From DATESG01 sp035270925 (GTDB lineage Bacteria > Bacillota_I > Bacilli_A > RFN20 > CAG-826), in contig DATESG010000035.1 of assembly GCA_035270925.1 (NCBI GenBank), forward strand, positions 1 through 15,712: a stretch of 15,712 nucleotides of DNA. The letters run 5' to 3'. A program made the translations under genes and the position numbers. Positions 1-7,071 of the stretch are shown here, one piece after another. Position 1 is the stretch's first letter. Every line of letters begins with the position of its first letter. The notes under the pieces are model-generated. The model saw nothing but the letters and a program-made list of their open reading frames with translations. It made no database searches and was not told the origin of the DNA.

Positions 1-1
1 G

Positions 2-2938
2 GAATATAAAGCCCTGAACCTATTTTTCACTGAAAATTATCCAAATAAATTTAAATTTTTTGATAGCAATCGCCAATATCAAGAAGCGATTAAACGTGAG
101 TTTGGTGGCTTAAAGGATAAATATTTTTCTCTTTTTAAAAAAGCGGTTAGTTTTACCCCAATTACCGACATTACAACTTTTATCACGGAATACGTTTGTG
201 ACCCACAAAAGAACATTGATATAGTTCCAATGCAAGATAATATTCTTCAATACAAAAAATTAGAAGAAGAAGCTATCGTGATGAGACGGAGAGTTGAGCG
301 TCTTGATGCAATTTCAAGTGCCTATCACATGTATGATGATCACCGTAAAAATATGCGGCTTTTCGAATATATTATTGAAAAAGCCACTTATCAAAATGAT
401 AAAAACCGTTTAGATTCTTACTATTCACAAATTAAAAAAGCGAAAGATCGACTCTTAGAAATCGACGTCGACTTAAGTGAAGTTGAAGCGAATATCGCCG
501 ATCTTAATCGTCGTAAAATGCGCCTTATTCAAGATAGCGCTACAAGTGACACTTTTCGAATTACCGATGAACTTCGTGAGCAAGAAAAAGTCACACGCGA
601 AAAAATTGCTCTGCTCGAACATTCACAAATGGAAATTGCTAGTAATCTTGATGGCTATGTTGCTAACTTCATTAATGCAAGCCAAGCAATTAGTAATGTT
701 TTCGCTAAATTTGATCTCACAAAAATTGATGATAACATTCGTTATGAACTAGAAGATCTAAATGAAGCAAGTGCGAAAGTTTTACACGCTTCACTCGAAC
801 TTCGTGACACAAAACTACATGACCTAAAATCAGTTAACACTAATGACCTCAATGAATGGCGTGAAAAGTTGTCGGTGTTCAAACAACGGGTCAGCGCGAT
901 GGTTGTCTCCCTGAATAGAATTATTCAGGAAGCAGAGCGTGAAGCAGTTCACTTACGCCAACAAGAAATCGACCTTCAACATGGTGGCAAACCATATGAA
1001 AGAAGTCTTGTTCAAATTAGAACCGAACTACAAAATTTACTTTCAACAAAACACGGAAAAAGTATCAGAGTCGACTTCTTTGCCGATTTAATAGATATTA
1101 AAAATGAAAAGTGGACTAATGCCATCGAAGGGATTATGAGTTCCCAACGTTTTAATATGTTCGTTGAAGGGCAATATTATTTAGAGGCTTATGAATTTCT
1201 TAAAGCACTCCTTGAAAAATATAGATTCTATGGGACAACACTTGTTGACCAAGACCGCATCATTGAACGCAATTACCGGCCTGACAAAAATTCTTTAGCC
1301 GAAGAAATACTTACTGATCATCTCGGGGCAGAAGCATATGTAAACTTCCTCGTTGGCCGCTTACAAAAATGTAAAACGCCCCAAGAAGCCCGTAACTCTG
1401 GTAACGGAATTACGCCTGAATGTGATATTTATCGTAGTTTCTCAATGGGCCGGCTTAACCCGCGCTCTTATTCACCTGGTTTCTTTGGCCGCGAAGTTGA
1501 ACAAGCAACAATCAATGCTAAAAAGGCCGAGATTGCTGCCTTTAATAAAACCAATGAACTTTATCGTGAACTATTTCAAGTTGTCAATTCCAGTAATAGA
1601 CTTGAAATTATCAACTCTAACGAAATTACAAACACTAATAATATGATTGTCGCACTCCGTGATCTTTCACCACTTAAATCGACGCTTGATTATGTGCAAG
1701 GTGAACTGAAAAAACACGATTTGAGTCAATTAGAGGGGCTCAATAAACGCATCGAATTAGTCGAAGAAGATATTAAGGGCTTAGAAGTCGAACGCTCAAC
1801 CCTCTTTGAGGAAAAGGGCAAACTCAAAACGACGATTGACAGTCTTAATCAAGACCGCATTCCCGAGGCCCAACAAATTGTTCGCGAACGCGAAGCTAAA
1901 CTTCAAGATGGCTTTGATGTCTTCTTTGTTGATGAAGAAGCTGAACCGCACTTTACTAAACTAATAAGTGAAGGCAAGAGTCCGCTTGACATTAATACTG
2001 AATACCGTGTCAAATTCGGCCATGCTCAATACCTTGTTAATAACATCTTCTCGCAACTCAATAAATTGCGGAAAGAATATGTTTTAGATTATCGCCTTAC
2101 TTACGATACAAACATGACTGATAATGCGATATATGATGATGAACTCAACGATATGAAGGAAGTAAAACTCCCATCATACGAAGCCAAAATTCATGATGCA
2201 TATCAAAAGGCTGTTAAACAATTTAGAAACGATTTTATTTCCAAACTAAGAAGTGCAATCGAAACAGTTGAGGACCAAATTGAAGATTTGAATCAGGCCT
2301 TAAGCGCCTCAACATTTGGTAATGACTCCTATCGCTTTACCGTCAAACCAAGTAGTGTCTATCGCACTTATTACGACATGATTAAAGATGATTTATTACT
2401 TAAAGTCGGTGAAGATGACAGTGAGTTCCTCAACAAATATGATGAAGTCATGAAAAACCTCTTTGCCCAAATAGTTCTCGCAGGCGAAGGCGACAAAAAC
2501 TCGCAAGTGCTTGCTAACGTCGAAAAGTTCACAGACTACCGTAACTACCTTGACTTTGATTTACTAGTTAAAGATAAGGGTGGAAACGAACAACGACTCT
2601 CAAAAATGCTCAAAAAGAAATCGGGTGGTGAAACCCAAACTCCATTCTATATTTCGGTGCTCGCAAGTTTTGCGCAGTTATACCGCGTTAATGAAAGTGG
2701 TGAACTATCTAACAGTGCACGGATTATCATTTTTGACGAAGCGTTCTCGAAAATGGATGGTGGACGGATTAAAGAATCGATCAAACTTTTACGTAAATTT
2801 GGACTCCAAGCTATTCTTAGCGCGCCAAGTGATAAAGTTGCCGACATTAGTGAATTAGTCGATGAAACTCTCGTCGTTTTACGCGGTCGCAACGCTTCAC
2901 ATGTCCATCTTTATGCCAAAGAAGAAAATATTAGCTAG
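2..2938 (+). CDS. JetC/MksB-like SMC-type ATPase, 5'-truncated by window start
   Basis: The reading frame is open from the first bases, so this gene enters from upstream. The ATG at 230 is internal and 978 residues are visible. The C-terminal part carries an ABC-type head: signature motif KSGGE (about residue 874), Walker B IIIFDE with D912 and E913, and an FSKMD D-loop. The Walker A half lies outside the window. Long charged heptad-like stretches (about 80-340 and 500-640) look like coiled coil. They flank a compact region (about 354-497, with AIEGIMSSQRFNMFVEG and GRLNPRSYSPGFFGRE) that I read as the hinge. The hinge has no CxxC zinc hook, which argues against SbcC/Rad50. The PITDITTFITEYVCD segment near residue 55 also fits JetC/MksB proteins, the MukB-like motor of Wadjet plasmid-restriction complexes. 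I infer a DNA-loop-extruding ATPase working with JetA/JetB (MksF/MksE) partners that would lie upstream. No jetD follows. The family is fairly secure; the system type is not. Confidence 0.72.
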   Translation, partial: EYKALNLFFTENYPNKFKFFDSNRQYQEAIKREFGGLKDKYFSLFKKAVSFTPITDITTFITEYVCDPQKNIDIVPMQDNILQYKKLEEEAIVMRRRVERLDAISSAYHMYDDHRKNMRLFEYIIEKATYQNDKNRLDSYYSQIKKAKDRLLEIDVDLSEVEANIADLNRRKMRLIQDSATSDTFRITDELREQEKVTREKIALLEHSQMEIASNLDGYVANFINASQAISNVFAKFDLTKIDDNIRYELEDLNEASAKVLHASLELRDTKLHDLKSVNTNDLNEWREKLSVFKQRVSAMVVSLNRIIQEAEREAVHLRQQEIDLQHGGKPYERSLVQIRTELQNLLSTKHGKSIRVDFFADLIDIKNEKWTNAIEGIMSSQRFNMFVEGQYYLEAYEFLKALLEKYRFYGTTLVDQDRIIERNYRPDKNSLAEEILTDHLGAEAYVNFLVGRLQKCKTPQEARNSGNGITPECDIYRSFSMGRLNPRSYSPGFFGREVEQATINAKKAEIAAFNKTNELYRELFQVVNSSNRLEIINSNEITNTNNMIVALRDLSPLKSTLDYVQGELKKHDLSQLEGLNKRIELVEEDIKGLEVERSTLFEEKGKLKTTIDSLNQDRIPEAQQIVREREAKLQDGFDVFFVDEEAEPHFTKLISEGKSPLDINTEYRVKFGHAQYLVNNIFSQLNKLRKEYVLDYRLTYDTNMTDNAIYDDELNDMKEVKLPSYEAKIHDAYQKAVKQFRNDFISKLRSAIETVEDQIEDLNQALSASTFGNDSYRFTVKPSSVYRTYYDMIKDDLLLKVGEDDSEFLNKYDEVMKNLFAQIVLAGEGDKNSQVLANVEKFTDYRNYLDFDLLVKDKGGNEQRLSKMLKKKSGGETQTPFYISVLASFAQLYRVNESGELSNSARIIIFDEAFSKMDGGRIKESIKLLRKFGLQAILSAPSDKVADISELVDETLVVLRGRNASHVHLYAKEENIS

Positions 2939-2950
2939 TCGCAATAAATT

Positions 2951-2973
2951 AAAGACCTTATGGTCTTTTTTTT
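2951..2973 (+). terminator. Rho-independent terminator after the JetC-like gene
   Basis: A 7-bp perfect stem AAAGACC/GGTCTTT (2951-2957 with 2962-2968) has a TTAT loop and runs into an unbroken T-tract ending at 2973. It begins 12 bases after the stop codon, so it closes the upstream transcription unit and separates it from the glycogen operon. Confidence 0.88.
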
Positions 2974-3033
2974 GTGTAAATGTTAGACTTAATTAGTAAA
3001 TGTAGATACATAAATAAACATTAGGAGTACAAG

Positions 3034-4152
3034 ATGGCAAAACAACTCGTGGCAATGATTCTTGCTGGAGGAAAAGGCACCAGACTTTACCAATTAACGC
3101 GTAAAGATGCTAAACCTGCAGTCAGTTTTGGAGGAAAATACAAAATAATTGATTTCCCTCTTTCTAATTGTGCAAATAGTGGGATCAACACTGTCGGTGT
3201 TGTCACTCAATACGAATCAATTAATCTTTCAACCTACATCGGTAACGGTGAAAAATGGGGCCTTAATGGGGTTGGCTCTCACGCGGTCGTCCTTCCCCCT
3301 CGGCAAACCGAAGAAGGGTATTATTGGTTTAAAGGCACGGCTGATGCTGTCTTTCAAAACCTCCAATTTTTAGACGCCCATGAGCCTGAACACGTGCTTA
3401 TCCTCTCGGGTGATCATATTTACCAAATGGATTACCAAAAGATGCTCGAAAAACACCTTGAATCTAAAGCTGACGCCACAATTGCCGTTTTAAATGTAAC
3501 GTTAGAGGAAGCGAAACGCTTTGGAATTATGAATGTTGATAAAAAGGATCGCATCGTTGAATTTGAAGAAAAACCCAAGGAACCTAAATCTACACTCGCG
3601 AGTATGGGGATTTATATTTTCAAATACAAAATGCTTAAACAACTTTTAATCAAGGATGCTAAAGATGAAGTTAGCGAACATGATTTCGGTAAAAACATCA
3701 TTCCAGAAATTATCGCAAAAAAGAAAAAGGCGGTTGTTTATCGCTTTGATTCTTACTGGAAAGATGTTGGAACAATTAAGAGTTTGTGGGAAGCCAATAT
3801 GGATTTTATCGATCATATTGACGATACCGAAATGTTTGATTTTAAGAAAAATGGCCGCATATATGGAGAAGATACGCATAGTGTCCCCCAATATGTTGGA
3901 AAACACGCCGTGGTTAAAAACTCGGTTATCAATCAAGGCGCTAATGTTTTAGGCTATGTTGAACACAGTTTAATTAGCAATGAAGTGCTAGTGGAAAAAT
4001 ACACTGTAATTGTTAACTCAGTCTTGCTGCCGGGAGTTATCGTTCATAAGGGCGCCAAGATTTATAACGCAATTGTCGCAAATAATGTTGAAATAGAAGC
4101 GGGGCGGATCATCAATCAAGATGGTGATACCATCGTCCTCGTTTATAAATAG
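3034..4152 (+). CDS. glgC: Glucose-1-phosphate adenylyltransferase (ADP-glucose pyrophosphorylase), catalytic subunit GlgC
   Basis: GlgC makes ADP-glucose and pyrophosphate from ATP and glucose-1-phosphate, the first committed step of bacterial glycogen synthesis in the cytosol. The 372-residue protein has the N-terminal nucleotidyltransferase motif AGGKGTRL (residues 11-18), the KPAVSFGGKYKIIDFPLSNC segment, the catalytic SGDH with D127, the EFEEKPKEP sugar-phosphate loop and YWKDVGT with D244. A C-terminal left-handed beta-helix-like segment with repeated hexapeptides follows (about 285-360). The length is close to the Bacillus GlgC size. The start is supported by TTAGGAG at 3021-3027. The gene is 8 bases from glgD and heads the glgC-glgD-glgA operon. 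The 60 bases upstream hold only a weak promoter candidate (TGtTAGACT at 2981-2989, without a clear -35) and no cre-like site. The assignment is secure. Confidence 0.97.
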   Translation: MAKQLVAMILAGGKGTRLYQLTRKDAKPAVSFGGKYKIIDFPLSNCANSGINTVGVVTQYESINLSTYIGNGEKWGLNGVGSHAVVLPPRQTEEGYYWFKGTADAVFQNLQFLDAHEPEHVLILSGDHIYQMDYQKMLEKHLESKADATIAVLNVTLEEAKRFGIMNVDKKDRIVEFEEKPKEPKSTLASMGIYIFKYKMLKQLLIKDAKDEVSEHDFGKNIIPEIIAKKKKAVVYRFDSYWKDVGTIKSLWEANMDFIDHIDDTEMFDFKKNGRIYGEDTHSVPQYVGKHAVVKNSVINQGANVLGYVEHSLISNEVLVEKYTVIVNSVLLPGVIVHKGAKIYNAIVANNVEIEAGRIINQDGDTIVLVYK

Positions 4153-4160
4153 GAGGAAAT

Positions 4161-5279
4161 ATGGCAAAAATAGTTGGTTATCTTAACCTCCATCAATCAC
4201 CAGAACTAGGACCTTTGACTGCGAAAAGAACGATCGCGTCAACATCTTTTTTAGGGCGTTATGCCTTTATGGATATTATGCTTTCTAATTTTACTAATAG
4301 CGGTATTGACCGTGTTGGTATCTTAGTCAATCAACATCCACGTTCAATTTCCAAACATTTAGGTTCCCGTAATACTTGGAACGTCAACACCAAAATTGGC
4401 TTCGAAGTTACTGCTTATAATGAAAATGGTGTTAAGCGCGGAAGTGGCTACAATACTGATATCGCCAACTTGATTACTAATAACTGGATTCTTCGTCAAA
4501 GCGAAGCGGAATATGTTGTGATCGCTCCTAGTCATTTTGTTTGTTCAATCGACTTTAGACCTATTGTTGATGAACATATTAAAAACAAGGCCGAGATTAC
4601 GATGGTATATAAAGCCTCGACGAATGCTAACAGTGAATTTATTGATCGCGACGTCCTCACCGTTAGTCCCGAGGGACGTGTGATAAACGTTGACCGTAAT
4701 CGTGGTGCGCACACAGAAGCAAATATTTCGATGGAAACATTTGTGATTAACCGTGCGAAATTTGAAAGCCTTTTAATTGAGGCGGGTAAAATCTCCCCAT
4801 TCTTCCAATTAGATGATCTGCTCGCTTTTAAAATAGGTGGGGGCGAATGCATCCATGCATATCAATATAGCGGTTATCTTCGTTGCTTCGACACAGTTCG
4901 CCACTATTTCGATTATAGTTTCGAGCTTTTAGACATTAAAGTAAGAAGACAACTATTTAAACCAGACTGGCCTATTTATACAGTTACTCACGATACGCCA
5001 CCCGCTAAATATGGAGCGGGCGCGGATGTTAAACACTCTTTTATAGCTAATGGTTGTTTGATTGAAGGGGCCGTCTATAGTTCGATTCTTTCTCGTGGTG
5101 TTCATGTTCAGGCCGGCGCTAGTGTTGATAATTCTATTATTTTCACGGATAGCGTGATTGGCCGTAATAAAAAAGTTTCTTACACGATTGTCGATAAAGA
5201 GGCCAAAGTCACTCGTGTCAGTGAAATTATCGGACATGAAACGGAAATTTCGTATATATCGCAAGGAGATGAAGTATGA
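4161..5279 (+). CDS. glgD: GlgD, non-catalytic-looking partner subunit of ADP-glucose pyrophosphorylase
   Basis: This 372-residue protein is a GlgC paralogue of the Bacillota GlgD type, known from the family to associate with GlgC and raise or modulate its activity. The fold landmarks are kept: GRYAFMDIMLSNFTNSGI at the N-terminus and a C-terminal beta-helix region. The active-site residues are not. The GGKGTRL loop is absent (AKRTIASTSF stands there), the catalytic SGDH is replaced by APSH (S124 where GlgC has D127), and WKDVGT is replaced by LRCFDT (C242 where GlgC has D244). I therefore infer a regulatory or structural role with little or no catalysis of its own. It has a strong AGGAGG site directly after the glgC stop, and its stop overlaps the glgA start as ATGA (5276-5279), implying coupled translation. 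Confidence 0.93.
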   Translation: MAKIVGYLNLHQSPELGPLTAKRTIASTSFLGRYAFMDIMLSNFTNSGIDRVGILVNQHPRSISKHLGSRNTWNVNTKIGFEVTAYNENGVKRGSGYNTDIANLITNNWILRQSEAEYVVIAPSHFVCSIDFRPIVDEHIKNKAEITMVYKASTNANSEFIDRDVLTVSPEGRVINVDRNRGAHTEANISMETFVINRAKFESLLIEAGKISPFFQLDDLLAFKIGGGECIHAYQYSGYLRCFDTVRHYFDYSFELLDIKVRRQLFKPDWPIYTVTHDTPPAKYGAGADVKHSFIANGCLIEGAVYSSILSRGVHVQAGASVDNSIIFTDSVIGRNKKVSYTIVDKEAKVTRVSEIIGHETEISYISQGDEV

Positions 5280-6700
5280 AAATATTAATGGTTGCTAGTG
5301 AAGGGGTTCCGTTCAGTAAAACAGGCGGACTCGCAGACGTTATTTATAGTTTAAGTAAAGAAGAAGTCGCTTTAGGTCATGAGGTCAGTATTGTATTACC
5401 TCTTTATGGCCGTAAACTTGTCGGTGAATATGAACTTAAACTCGTTGCGACTGTTTCTGTCCCTTTAGGATGGCGCCAACAAGTCGCACGGATTTATACG
5501 ACAGTTGTCGAAGGAATCACCTATTACCTTGTCGAGAATGAATATTATTTTGGCCGTGATGGTATTTATGGTTACTACGACGATATGGAGCGCTTTGCCT
5601 TCTTTACGATTGCAGTGCGCAACATGATGGCTGAACTTGAGCTCAAATTTGATTTAATCCATGTTCATGATTGGCAAGCCGGAATGCTCCCAGTTGTGAT
5701 TAAGGAACAAAACAAAAGGGAAAAACTATTTAACAAAATAAAGTTTGTCCTTACAATTCACAATCCCGCATTTCAAGGGATGTTTGACCCTAATTTGATT
5801 GTTGATTTTTACAATTTGCCAATGGCGCTTTATGAAAGTGGACAAGTCCGTTTCCGTGACCGCGCTTCAACGCTTAAAGCGGCGATTATGTACTGCGATA
5901 AAATTACAACGGTCTCTCCCACTCATGCCCAAGAATTGCTCACTCGTGAGGGTTCAAAGGGTTTAGATGACATCTTAGTTTTAAGAGCCAACGATTTTAG
6001 TGGAATCGTCAACGGAATTGATAATATAGAATTTGATCCCGCCCATGACCTCCATATTAGTAAAACTTATAGTGTCAAAACACTTAAAAATAAACAGGCA
6101 AATAAAATTGCCATCGCCAAGGATTTAGGGCTTAAAAATCCCGCAGCGCCACTTTTTGGGATTGTCACAAGACTTACATGGCAAAAAGGTATTGATTTAT
6201 TTATTGCTGGGGCCAAGGAGGCCTTAGAGCATGGTGCGAACGTCATTGCCCTAGGAAGTGGAGAATATGGTTTAGAACAGGCACTAGAACGCCTTAGAAG
6301 TGAATTTCCTGAACAAATGGCCGTCTATATTGGTTATAACAACAAATTAGCCCATAACATTTATGCTGCAAGTGATTTCTTTATGATGCCGTCACTATTT
6401 GAGCCGTGTGGAATTGGCCAACTAATTGCGATGCGCTACGGCAGCCTTCCTATCGTACGTCGTACAGGTGGCCTCAAGGATACCGTCAATATTTATAACG
6501 GTCATAATTTAGCGGAAGCAACCGGTTATGGTTTTGATGAATATGATGAATATTGGATGAAATTAACTGTCAACTTTGCACTTGAAAATTATAAGCACGA
6601 GGAAATACACAATCAGCTTGTCGTTAACGCGATGAAATATGATGTTTCATGGAAGAAGAGTGCGAAACTATATCTAAGTCTTTTTAAAACGATTAAGTAA
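5276..6700 (+). CDS. glgA: Glycogen synthase, ADP-glucose type (GT5)
   Basis: GlgA transfers glucose from ADP-glucose to the growing alpha-1,4-glucan chain. The 474-residue length matches the GT5 family (about 475-480). The N-terminal Rossmann domain opens with SEGVPFSKTGGLADV, holding the ADP-glucose-binding KTGGL at residues 15-19. HVHDWQAG and TIHNPAFQG follow near residues 120-165. The C-terminal domain has the acceptor-site motif PSLFEPCGIGQL, with E376 as the conserved glutamate, then RRTGGLKDTV. The start is fixed by AAGGAG at 5263-5268 and by the 4-base overlap with glgD. It is the last gene of the operon and a terminator follows within 35 bases. No branching enzyme (glgB) or phosphorylase (glgP) is next to it, so chain branching and breakdown must be encoded elsewhere or be absent. 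Confidence 0.97.
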   Translation: MKILMVASEGVPFSKTGGLADVIYSLSKEEVALGHEVSIVLPLYGRKLVGEYELKLVATVSVPLGWRQQVARIYTTVVEGITYYLVENEYYFGRDGIYGYYDDMERFAFFTIAVRNMMAELELKFDLIHVHDWQAGMLPVVIKEQNKREKLFNKIKFVLTIHNPAFQGMFDPNLIVDFYNLPMALYESGQVRFRDRASTLKAAIMYCDKITTVSPTHAQELLTREGSKGLDDILVLRANDFSGIVNGIDNIEFDPAHDLHISKTYSVKTLKNKQANKIAIAKDLGLKNPAAPLFGIVTRLTWQKGIDLFIAGAKEALEHGANVIALGSGEYGLEQALERLRSEFPEQMAVYIGYNNKLAHNIYAASDFFMMPSLFEPCGIGQLIAMRYGSLPIVRRTGGLKDTVNIYNGHNLAEATGYGFDEYDEYWMKLTVNFALENYKHEEIHNQLVVNAMKYDVSWKKSAKLYLSLFKTIK

Positions 6701-6732
6701 ATATGTTTTAATCGGGAATCAAGGTTTATTTT

Positions 6733-6764
6733 AGACGGTGAAGAGATTCACTGTCTTTTTTTTT
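6733..6764 (+). terminator. Rho-independent terminator of the glgCDA operon
   Basis: A 10-bp stem AGACGGTGAA/TTCACTGTCT (6733-6742 with 6747-6756, one G-T wobble) is capped by a GNRA-type GAGA loop and ends in a run of nine Ts (6756-6764). Its position, 32 bases after the glgA stop, makes it the operon terminator. Confidence 0.93.
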
Positions 6765-6810
6765 GCCAAACAATTTAATGAATCTGATTGTGGAGCAAAA
6801 ATTTAACTAA

Positions 6811-6830
6811 AAAAGTTGGTGGCGACTTTT
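6811..6830. terminator. Small AT-rich hairpin, possible minus-strand or backup terminator
   Basis: The arms AAAAGTTG and CGACTTTT (6811-6818 with 6823-6830) can form an 8-bp stem with one wobble and a GTGG loop. Read on the minus strand the hairpin is followed by a T-run (complement of the A-run at 6809-6814), so it resembles a weak terminator for transcripts coming from the right. On the plus strand the Ts are part of the stem, so it would work poorly there. It lies just upstream of the leuS promoter. The role is uncertain. Confidence 0.3.
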
Positions 6831-6838
6831 GTAAATTG

Positions 6839-6866
6839 TTGCTAAATTCCGTAACTATGTTAAAAT
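6839..6866 (+). promoter_or_regulatory. Promoter of the leuS leader (extended -10)
   Basis: A -35-like TTGCTA (6839-6844) is separated by 16 bases from TAAAAT (6861-6866), which is preceded by TG at 6858-6859 to give an extended -10 TGtTAAAAT. The expected start near 6873 falls just before the first pairing strand of T-box Stem I, which supports the placement. Confidence 0.7.
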
Positions 6867-6873
6867 ATTGTTA

Positions 6874-7053
6874 CTTAGAACTGAGCAAGTAAACGCGTCT
6901 TAATCCTAGTGACTGTTGATAGTGAAAAAACAGAATAGGGCCCTTACATCTCACCAGTTCACTAATAAGTCGTTATTCGCGTTAAGAATGAATAAGACAC
7001 AGATGTGTAAATTAAGGTGGTACCGCGGATTTCGCCCTTAGGTAGCACCTTTT
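6874..7053 (+). promoter_or_regulatory. T-box riboswitch controlling leuS (tRNA-Leu sensing)
   Basis: The decisive element is the T-box sequence AAGGTGGTACCGCG (7014-7027). In the antiterminator, TAAGG (7013-7017) pairs with CCTTA (7036-7040) and GCG with CGC, leaving the 7-base bulge TGGTACC (7018-7024). Its UGGU would pair with the acceptor end of uncharged tRNA carrying discriminator A, as tRNA-Leu does. Stem I closes by GAACTG (6878-6883) with CAGTTC (6955-6960), with an inner CCTA/TAGG and a distal CTGTT/AACAG helix. AGTA at 6888-6891 may be the loop E part of the specifier loop. The specifier is probably CTT (6943-6945, followed by ACA); the overlapping TTA (6944-6946) is also a Leu codon. 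Stem III is formed by GTC-TTATTC and GAATAA-GAC (6969-6998). Only 8 bases separate Stem I from Stem III. By family knowledge, uncharged tRNA-Leu stabilises the antiterminator and turns leuS on. Confidence 0.94.
7014..7053 (+). terminator. Regulated terminator of the leuS T-box
   Basis: AAGGTGGTACC (7014-7024) can pair with GGTAGCACCTT (7041-7051), with one G-G mismatch, followed by a short TTTT. This helix uses the same bases as the antiterminator, so the two are mutually exclusive. The T-run is short and interrupted after four bases, which may allow some basal readthrough. Confidence 0.8.
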
Positions 7054-7071
7054 ATATTTGGAGGAAAGAAT

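Noticed and set aside
230..2938. ATG at 230 as the true start of the SMC-like gene.
   Set aside because: The frame is open to base 2, the upstream residues continue the family's N-terminal region, no ribosome site precedes 230, and the head lacks its Walker A half without more upstream sequence.
2981..2989. TGtTAGACT as the glgC promoter.
   Set aside because: It is a partial extended -10 match without a -35 box, since that position falls inside the upstream terminator; too weak to list as a feature.
4532..5264. Minus-strand open frames across glgD (and similar ones elsewhere in the window) as genes.
   Set aside because: They are antisense to clear conserved genes, lack ribosome sites and give low-complexity or unconvincing protein sequences; they are by-products of codon use on the coding strand.
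6886..6900. GTAAACGCG in the leuS leader resembles a cre site.
   Set aside because: It fails the consensus on both sides of the CG core (A in place of the leading T, G where T is required) and lies inside T-box Stem I, which explains the sequence.
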